From Chitinophagaceae bacterium (GTDB taxonomy: Bacteria > Bacteroidota > Bacteroidia > Chitinophagales > Chitinophagaceae): a DNA stretch of 64,000 nt. The stretch's first letter is position 1. The number at the start of each line of letters is the position of its first letter. The position numbers were made by a program, and so were the translations under genes. Below are positions 58,536-64,000 of this stretch, one piece after another. The stretch spans positions 1,922,001 to 1,986,000 of the forward strand of contig JADKHN010000001.1 of the NCBI GenBank assembly GCA_016721725.1, given 5' to 3'. The notes beneath the pieces are model-generated. The model saw nothing but the letters and a program-made list of their open reading frames with translations, was not told where the DNA came from and searched no databases.

Positions 58536-58581
58536 AACTGCGAACTGCAAACTGAAAACTGAAAACTCTCCCCTATCTTTG
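58536..58581 (+). promoter_or_regulatory. heptanucleotide repeats in the ccmC promoter region
   Basis: Five 7-bp units AACTGCG, AACTGCA, AACTGAA, AACTGAA, AACTCTC (58536-58570) are followed three bases later by TATCTTTG (58574-58581), a perfect -7 box. The repeats occupy the place of the spacer and -33 element. The tract lies between ccmB and ccmC. Confidence 0.65.
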
Positions 58582-58603
58582 CCCCCTTAAACAATTTCCC
58601 CTT

Positions 58604-59302
58604 TTGAAGAAAGCCTGGTGGAAAATATTAGCCCTTTTATTGCTGGTCTATACGGTTGTGGGCGGATTTTTGATGGACGTTCCCCGTTTGCCCATTCTTA
58701 ACGAGACCATCCGCAACCTCTATTTTCACGTCTGTATGTGGTTTGGCATGATGATCCTGTTCATCATCAGTTTTATTTACAGCGTCAAATACCTCCGTGG
58801 TTTCAATCTCCGGAACGATATTTATGCCCATCATTTTGCCGCGGTAGGTACATTCTTTGGCATTTTGGGGTATGTAACCGGTACCATCTGGGCCAATTAT
58901 ACCTGGATCACCGACCAGAGCCAGTCGCTGGGCAGCGTACTCAAAGAGCCCAAACTCATCGGCGCGGCCATCGCCATCCTTATTTATGGCGCCTATTTCG
59001 TTTTACGCGGTTCATTCACCGATATGGATAAGAAAGCCCGGGTCAGCGCGGTCTATAATATCTTCGCCTTTGCCCTGCTCTTCCCGAGTATCTGGATCAT
59101 CCCCCGTATGGTGGGCAGCCTGCATCCCGGCGCACCGGGCAGCGACAGTGGCAACCCGGCCCTGAATTTCAAGGACATCGACAGTCGTTTGCGGATGGTC
59201 TTCTATCCCGCGGTCATCGGCTGGACCTTATTGGGGGTATGGATCGCCACCTTGAAGATCAGGATTCAATTAATCAGGGATAAAAATTTGATCAATGAGT
59301 AA
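58604..59302 (+). CDS. ccmC: cytochrome c biogenesis protein CcmC
   Basis: 232 aa, six helices. Two conserved His flank the tryptophan-rich periplasmic loop: NLYFHVCMWFGMM (first His) and GSLHPGAPGSDSGNP (second His); the WWD-type loop reads GTIWANYTWITDQS. The family binds heme at this loop and hands it to CcmE. Start is a TTG at 58604 (KKAWWKILALLLLVY). Overlaps the following ccmD-like gene by eight bases. Confidence 0.92.
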   Translation: MKKAWWKILALLLLVYTVVGGFLMDVPRLPILNETIRNLYFHVCMWFGMMILFIISFIYSVKYLRGFNLRNDIYAHHFAAVGTFFGILGYVTGTIWANYTWITDQSQSLGSVLKEPKLIGAAIAILIYGAYFVLRGSFTDMDKKARVSAVYNIFAFALLFPSIWIIPRMVGSLHPGAPGSDSGNPALNFKDIDSRLRMVFYPAVIGWTLLGVWIATLKIRIQLIRDKNLINE

Positions 59303-59516
59303 ACTATTGAACCGATTGGGGTTGATGGCCTTTGGCTTGTTTTACAGCCTCATCTCCTTTGCACAGGATAACAAACCTGAAATGGCGGATACCATGCGCG
59401 GCAACGGGAAGATCTATGTGGTGGTGGCGGTATGCCTGACCATAACGCTTGGACTTATACTTTATGTTTATAATGTTGACCGTAAAGTGAGCCGGCTGGA
59501 AAAGGAGATGAAATGA
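59295..59516 (+). CDS. CcmD-like small membrane protein
   Basis: 73 aa with an N-terminal hydrophobic segment ending near ISFAQ (possible signal peptide) and a second segment YVVVAVCLTITLGLILYVYNVDRKVSRLEKEMK: one membrane helix followed by a charged helix. Size, position after ccmC and the helix-plus-KVSRLEK pattern fit CcmD, which helps release of holo-CcmE. Eight-base overlap with ccmC suggests coupled translation. Confidence 0.75.
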   Translation: MSKLLNRLGLMAFGLFYSLISFAQDNKPEMADTMRGNGKIYVVVAVCLTITLGLILYVYNVDRKVSRLEKEMK

Positions 59517-59647
59517 TCCTGTATTCCCTGCGTATCCATACCAGCCCCCTATTCAATTGGACTTGAACGGGAATTACCGGTAAAGTGATCTATAACAGAC
59601 AGAAACGAATTCTTCAACAACGATTGCCTAAATAAAACACATTTTCT

Positions 59648-61069
59648 ATGAGTTCTACACAGCCCTACAGCTTTTTCCAGAGCGTGGAAAGAAGCTTCGA
59701 CAAAGCCGCCAAATTCACCCAATGGGATTTGGGTATTTTAGAACAGATCAAAGCCTGCAACAGTGTATATCAAATGCGCTTCCCGGTCAAACGCGACGAC
59801 GGAAGCATTGAAGTGATCGAGGCCTACCGCGTCCAGCACAGCCATCACAAGGCTCCTTGTAAGGGCGGTATCCGTTTCAGCGAAGAGGTCAACCAGGATG
59901 AGGTGATGGCGCTGGCCAGTCTCATGACCTATAAATGCGCCATTGTGAACGTACCGTTCGGTGGCGCTAAAGGGGGGATCAAGGTCAATCCCCGCAAATA
60001 CAGTGTTTACGAACTGGAAAAGATCACCCGCCGGTATACCTCCGAACTGGTCAAAAAGAACTTCATCGGCCCGGGTACGGATGTACCCGCGCCCGATTAC
60101 GGAACCGGCGAACGCGAAATGGCCTGGATCGTGGATACCTACGCTTCCCTGAAGCCCGGAGAGATCGATGCGGCCGGTTGTGTGACCGGTAAGCCCATCA
60201 CGCAGGGCGGTGTTCGCGGACGTAAGGAAGCCACCGGCCTCGGTGTGTTCTATGGCATCCGTGAAGTTTGCGAAATGGCCGATGTGATGGCCAAGCAGGG
60301 ATTGACCGTTGGCGTTGCCGGAAAAACGGTTGTGGTACAGGGACTGGGTAATGTGGGTTACCACAGCGCCAAATTCTTCCGTGAGAATGGGGCCAAAGTG
60401 ATCGCCCTGGCCGAATACGAAGGCGCGATCTTCAATGCGGATGGTTTGAACGAAGAAGAAGTGTTCCAGCACCGCAAGGCCACCGGATCCATTTTGAATT
60501 TTCCCGGTGCCACCAACCTGGCGAAGAATACCGACGCCCTTGAACTGGAATGTGATATCCTGATCCCCGCCGCATTGGAAAACGTGATCAATGGTGATAA
60601 TGCTGAAAGGGTGAAGGCTAAGATCATCGGGGAAGCCGCTAACGGCCCCTGCACCCCGGAAGCGGATGATGTATTCGCTGAAAAAGGCATACTCTGTGTT
60701 CCTGATATGTACCTGAACGCCGGCGGTGTGACCGTGAGTTATTTCGAGTGGTTGAAGAACCTGAGTCACGTGCGTTATGGCCGTATGGAGAAGCGATTCA
60801 CTGAAAACCTGAATGCGCAGATCCTGAACCAGATCGAGGAAATGGGCAATAAGAAAGTGAGTGAGAAGGACCGTGAATTCATCCTGCACGGACCCGAAGA
60901 AGTGGACCTGGTGCATAGCGGATTGGAAGAGACTATGATCTCCGCCACCCGTGAGATCATGCAGATCTGGAAAGACAATCCCGAGATACCGGATATGCGT
61001 ACCGCGGCCTATGTCAGCGCCATCAACAAAGTGGCCAACAGTTATGCGGAGTTGGGTATTTTCCCGTAA
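59648..61069 (+). CDS. glutamate dehydrogenase (Glu/Leu/Phe/Val family)
   Basis: 473 aa. Marks: HSHHKAPCKGGIRF and VPFGGAKGGIKVNP with catalytic Lys residues, DVPAPDYGTGEREMAWIVDTYASL, the NAD(P) site VVVQGLGNVGYHSAKF (about residue 220), IIGEAANGPCTPEAD and VPDMYLNAGGVTVSYFEW. Interconverts glutamate and 2-oxoglutarate plus ammonia, linking with glnN in nitrogen metabolism. A C-terminal stretch after residue 385 is longer than in many bacterial GDHs. Cofactor preference is not clear. Followed by a terminator. Confidence 0.93.
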   Translation: MSSTQPYSFFQSVERSFDKAAKFTQWDLGILEQIKACNSVYQMRFPVKRDDGSIEVIEAYRVQHSHHKAPCKGGIRFSEEVNQDEVMALASLMTYKCAIVNVPFGGAKGGIKVNPRKYSVYELEKITRRYTSELVKKNFIGPGTDVPAPDYGTGEREMAWIVDTYASLKPGEIDAAGCVTGKPITQGGVRGRKEATGLGVFYGIREVCEMADVMAKQGLTVGVAGKTVVVQGLGNVGYHSAKFFRENGAKVIALAEYEGAIFNADGLNEEEVFQHRKATGSILNFPGATNLAKNTDALELECDILIPAALENVINGDNAERVKAKIIGEAANGPCTPEADDVFAEKGILCVPDMYLNAGGVTVSYFEWLKNLSHVRYGRMEKRFTENLNAQILNQIEEMGNKKVSEKDREFILHGPEEVDLVHSGLEETMISATREIMQIWKDNPEIPDMRTAAYVSAINKVANSYAELGIFP

Positions 61070-61089
61070 TCAATTTGAAACAGATAAAT

Positions 61090-61120
61090 AAAGATCCCGC
61101 CTTTTGGCGGGATCTTTGTT
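61090..61120 (+). terminator. terminator of glutamate dehydrogenase gene
   Basis: Twelve-bp stem AAAGATCCCGCC (61090-61101) and GGCGGGATCTTT (61106-61117), TTTT loop, T-rich tail. Same stem core as the terminator at 30728-30757. Confidence 0.92.
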
Positions 61121-61185
61121 TTATAGCATCGAACTATATGGGATCAGCTATTATTCTTTGAAATCAATTCTTTGTTGAGAACAGC

Positions 61186-62439
61186 TTACATCTTCTCCGC
61201 CATATCCGGAATATCAACAGCCTTATAAACGCCCGCATCCAGTTTCTTTTTGGTCTCTTCAAAAGCTTTCAGTGTCAGGTCTATGTCTTCATCGCTGTGT
61301 GCAGCGGTAGGGATGATGCGGTAGATGATATCGCCCTTGGGGATGACAGGGTAAACTACGATGGAGCAGAAGATGTGGTAGTTCTCCCGCAGGTCGGTCA
61401 CCATCTGGGTGGCTTCGGGCACATCGCCTTTCATGTAGATGGGGGTAACCGGACTGTTGGTATGTCCGATGTCAAAGCCCCTTTCTTTCAATCCGGTTTG
61501 CAGGCGGTTCACATTGTGCCAGAGTTTTTCGCGCAGTTCGGGCATGGTCTTCACCATGTCCATGCGTTTCAACATGCCTTCCACGATGATGAGCGGGAGG
61601 CTCTTGGCAAAGATCTGAGAACGGGTATTGTAACGTAAATATTTCAAGACGGCCTTGGGTCCGCTGATGAAGGCGCCGATACTGCCCATGCTCTTTACAA
61701 ATGTGGAGAAGTACAGGTCGATGCCGGCCTGGCAGCCCTGGGCCTCGTCAGCTCCTGCGCCCGTTGGGCCCATATAACCGAACCCATGCGCATCATCGAT
61801 CAGGATGCGGAATTCGTATTTCTTCTTCAGCTCCACGATCTCTTTCAAAATGCCCTGTTCGCCGTCCATGCCAAACACCCCTTCGGTGATGAGCAGGATG
61901 CCACCGCCGTTCTTTTCGGCCATTTCCACGGCGCGTTGCATTTGCTTTTCGCAGTCTTCAATATCGTTGTGCTTGAAGGCGTAACGATGGCCCATGTGCA
62001 ACCGTACGCCATCCACGATACAGGCATGCGCTTCGGCGTCATACACGATCACGTCGCGGCGGTTTACCAGCGCGTCGATACAACTCATGATGCCCTGGTA
62101 TCCGAAATTGAGCAGCATGGTGTCTTCCCGGTTCACGAATTCACTGATCACTTTTTCCAGTTCCTCATGTTTGGTGGAATTGCCACTCATCATGCGGGCG
62201 CCCATCGGGTTTCCCATGCCGTATTTGGCGGCGGCCTCGGCGTCCACTTTCCGTACTTCGGGGTGGTTCACCAGTCCGAGGTAATTGTTCAAACTCCAGA
62301 CGATCATCTCCTGTCCGCGGAAATTCATCCTGGGGCCCAGTTCTCCTTCCAGTTTGGGAAATGTGAAATAACCGTGGGCCCGGTCCATATGCTGACCGAT
62401 GGGGCCGCTGTCTTTGACTAATTTTGCGAATACGTCCAT
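61186..62439 (-). CDS. alpha-oxoamine synthase family PLP enzyme
   Basis: 417 aa. Fold type I PLP enzyme of the AOS group: VWSLNNYLGLVNHPEV, MGNPMGARMMSGNSTKHEELEK, YDAEAHACIVDGVRLHMG, LITEGVFGMDGEQGIL, LIDDAHGFGYMGPTGAG, and PLP Lys in STFVKSMGSIGAFISG. The group includes serine palmitoyltransferase, 2-amino-3-ketobutyrate CoA ligase, 8-amino-7-oxononanoate synthase and sulfonolipid-forming cysteate acyltransferases. In this phylum, sphingolipid or sulfonolipid base synthesis is a good guess, but motifs do not decide. A TAATTTTG -7 box is at 62536-62529. Confidence 0.85.
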   Translation of the reverse strand: MDVFAKLVKDSGPIGQHMDRAHGYFTFPKLEGELGPRMNFRGQEMIVWSLNNYLGLVNHPEVRKVDAEAAAKYGMGNPMGARMMSGNSTKHEELEKVISEFVNREDTMLLNFGYQGIMSCIDALVNRRDVIVYDAEAHACIVDGVRLHMGHRYAFKHNDIEDCEKQMQRAVEMAEKNGGGILLITEGVFGMDGEQGILKEIVELKKKYEFRILIDDAHGFGYMGPTGAGADEAQGCQAGIDLYFSTFVKSMGSIGAFISGPKAVLKYLRYNTRSQIFAKSLPLIIVEGMLKRMDMVKTMPELREKLWHNVNRLQTGLKERGFDIGHTNSPVTPIYMKGDVPEATQMVTDLRENYHIFCSIVVYPVIPKGDIIYRIIPTAAHSDEDIDLTLKAFEETKKKLDAGVYKAVDIPDMAEKM

Positions 62440-62606
62440 ATTTTTCGTTTACAGGTTGCGATTTGGCATCAAGTGAACTGCTTTCACAATGCTTGATTGA
62501 CCGGGATCAAATGCAGGCTTCAAGTCGGCAAAATTAAGGCATTGGGGGCAAAACTCATAACCTTGCCTTAACATGGCGGTTCCGTGTCTGTCAGGCATTA
62601 TAGATT

Positions 62607-62614
62607 TATCTTTG
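62607..62614 (+). promoter_or_regulatory. -7 element upstream of the phosphatase gene
   Basis: TATCTTTG, a perfect TAnnTTTG match, 15 bases before the ATG at 62630. No TTTG at -33 spacing. Confidence 0.5.
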
Positions 62615-62629
62615 TACAAATTTCAACCT

Positions 62630-64000
62630 ATGCGTGGTAAATACCTGTTCCTGGCATTTTTTTCTTTCTTTGGTTTTTTTTGTGTTACCGCTCAACCCGC
62701 AAAACCCAAACTGGTGGTGGGTATTGTGGTTGACCAGATGCGCTGGGATTACCTCTATCACTTCAGTACGCTGTATTCCGAAAATGGTTTCAAGCGTCTG
62801 CTGAAAGAAGGGTTCACGGCGGAAAACACCATGATCCCCTATGTACCCACTTATACCGCGGTCGGACATAGTTGCATCTATACCGGAAGTATTCCCGCGA
62901 TCAGCGGAATTGTTGGGAATAACTGGTTTGATAAGGGAACCGGTAAAGGAGTGTATTGTACGGATGATTCCAACGTTACCACGGTTGGGGCGAACAGTAA
63001 GGCAGGCCTGATGAGCCCGGCAAATTTGTGGGTGACCACGATCACGGATGAACTGAGGTTGAGTAATAATTTCAAAAGCAAAGTGATCGGTATCGCGTTG
63101 AAAGACCGCGGGGCCATTTTGCCTGCCGGCCATAGCGCCAATGCCGCTTATTGGTATGACGCGGGTAAATGGATCACCAGTTCTCATTATATGAAAACGC
63201 TGCCGGCCTGGGTGGAGAAATTCAACCAGGATGACCTGGCCGGAAAATACATGTCCGGTGACTGGAATTGTCTATTCCCGGCCAAACAATACGATATGTG
63301 TACCGGGGATGATCAACCTTACGAAAGTGCGATCCGGGGTGAAAAAACCGTGACCTTCCCCCATAAACTCTCCGGTATATCCGACAGTTTCAAATACGAG
63401 TCGTTCAAAACAACTCCTTTCGCCAATTCTTTCACTTTTGATTTTGCGAAAGCGGCCGTTACCCAGGAACAATTAGGCAGCAATACCGTTACCGATTTCC
63501 TGGCCATCAGCATTTCTTCAACCGATTATATCGGTCATTCATTCGGCCCCAATTCTATTGAGATCGCCGATACGTATACCCGTCTTGATAAAGACCTGGC
63601 GGAGTTCCTGAAATTCCTGGACGCCCGCCTGGGCCGGGGAAATTACACTGTTTTTTTATCGGCTGACCATGGTGTGGCACATATACCTGAATTTATGAAC
63701 CGGAACAAAATGCCGGCAGGCACTTTTAATGATAGTGATATCCGCAAGGAATTGAACCAGGCCCTGGATTCGGAATTTGGAATCAAGAACCTGGCACAAA
63801 GTGTACAGAATTACCAGGTTTATCTTAACCTCAACGAGGTTGAAAAGAACGGGAAAGATCCCGTATTGGTTAAAAGATCGGTCATCCGGTTCCTGCAGGC
63901 AAAGCCCTATATCGTTAACGCGTTTGAAACGGCCAAGCTGGGCCAGGCCACATTGCCTGAACCACAAAAGACCATGTTGATCAACGGCTACAATACCAGC
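62630..64000 (+). CDS. PafA-type alkaline phosphatase, truncated by the window end
   Basis: At least 457 codons; the frame is open to the last base, so the 3' end lies outside. Signal peptide MRGKYLFLAFFSFFGFFCVTAQ. Alkaline phosphatase superfamily: first metal Asp in VGIVVDQMRWDYLYHF, nucleophile Thr in VPTYTAVGHSCIYTGS, the Asn in GNNWFD, the K-x-R phosphate-binding pair in ALKDRGAILPAGH, metal ligands in SSTDYIGHSFGPNS and SADHGVAHIPEF. These match PafA phosphate-irrepressible phosphomonoesterase of Bacteroidota. Periplasmic, zinc-dependent. A -7 box lies just upstream. Confidence 0.93.
   Translation, partial: MRGKYLFLAFFSFFGFFCVTAQPAKPKLVVGIVVDQMRWDYLYHFSTLYSENGFKRLLKEGFTAENTMIPYVPTYTAVGHSCIYTGSIPAISGIVGNNWFDKGTGKGVYCTDDSNVTTVGANSKAGLMSPANLWVTTITDELRLSNNFKSKVIGIALKDRGAILPAGHSANAAYWYDAGKWITSSHYMKTLPAWVEKFNQDDLAGKYMSGDWNCLFPAKQYDMCTGDDQPYESAIRGEKTVTFPHKLSGISDSFKYESFKTTPFANSFTFDFAKAAVTQEQLGSNTVTDFLAISISSTDYIGHSFGPNSIEIADTYTRLDKDLAEFLKFLDARLGRGNYTVFLSADHGVAHIPEFMNRNKMPAGTFNDSDIRKELNQALDSEFGIKNLAQSVQNYQVYLNLNEVEKNGKDPVLVKRSVIRFLQAKPYIVNAFETAKLGQATLPEPQKTMLINGYNTS

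Noticed and set aside
59738..60916. 392-codon minus-strand reading frame
   Set aside because: It lies wholly inside the glutamate dehydrogenase gene, antisense, and shows no domain; long antisense frames are common opposite GC-biased genes.
1..64000. tRNA, rRNA or mobile element genes
   Set aside because: I looked for cloverleaf-like segments in the intergenic gaps and for transposase or integrase motifs and found none; a tRNAscan or Rfam run would be decisive.

Overview
The window is a 64 kb piece of a Bacteroidota chromosome, most likely from the Chitinophagaceae/Chitinophagia. Supporting signs are a type III glutamine synthetase, C-terminal type IX secretion (T9SS) sorting domains, futalosine-route menaquinone genes, a GSIII/EF-P/AccBC gene set typical of the phylum, weak Shine-Dalgarno sequences, and promoters of the TTTG-N19/20-TAnnTTTG kind instead of TTGACA/TATAAT. 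I see no phage, insertion sequence, rRNA, tRNA or CRISPR array. All gene calls rest on reading the translations and motifs by eye; no database search was run.

Layout. 0.2-5.2 kb: an ABC-2 permease and an SRPBCC protein behind a palindromic operator, then a tightly overlapping minus-strand set (small membrane protein, queG, anmK) and an outer-membrane-type protein. 5.7-9.0 kb: clpB and a DsbA-like protein lacking the usual first cysteine. 9.0-17.0 kb: a secreted-protein block (transglutaminase-like protein without its cysteine, two unknown periplasmic proteins, a 1574-aa surface protein with six 86-residue repeats, a small T9SS cargo). 17.2-26.0 kb: housekeeping on the minus strand (def, ruvX, a UbiA/MqnP prenyltransferase, a SpoU methyltransferase, pyrG, proC, hldD, purL). 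26.1-33.0 kb: a polytopic membrane protein, glnN, an orphan NarL-type regulator, a class IV aminotransferase and a photolyase. 33.0-35.9 kb: an outer-membrane protein and mqnB-mqnD. 35.9-38.6 kb: two pterin synthases, folE and fabD. 38.7-44.4 kb: mdh, two small thioredoxin-like proteins, efp, accB, accC. 44.4-51.9 kb: a minus-strand nucleotide-sugar cluster (rfbD, rfbC, WbpP-like epimerase, WbpO/TviB-like dehydrogenase, UDP-xylose synthase, ugd, DegT aminotransferase). 52.0-64.0 kb: waaA, a conserved unknown, tdk, a T9SS-exported M4 protease, ccmB-ccmC-ccmD, glutamate dehydrogenase, an alpha-oxoamine synthase and a PafA-type phosphatase cut by the window end.

Pathways that come together: menaquinone by the futalosine route (mqnB, mqnD, probable mqnP); pterin synthesis (folE plus two C-x5-HGH 6-pyruvoyl-tetrahydropterin synthase-like enzymes); envelope sugar precursors (rhamnose, UDP-GlcA, UDP-Xyl, UDP-GalNAcA, heptose, Kdo transfer); nitrogen assimilation (glnN, glutamate dehydrogenase); cytochrome c maturation.

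The most unusual signal is in the small repeats. (1) The unrelated genes mqnD and ugd each carry, inside the reading frame and in the same phase, a 50-bp palindromic element. The copies are 38/50 identical without gaps and show two compensatory base-pair changes in the stem. This resembles an in-gene palindromic element system like those known in Rickettsia. (2) Tandem repeats with 7-bp (sometimes 8-bp) units sit in at least seven gene junctions, often right at start codons or in a promoter spacer, and once inside the mqnD coding sequence. Unit gain or loss there would shift the frame or alter promoter spacing.
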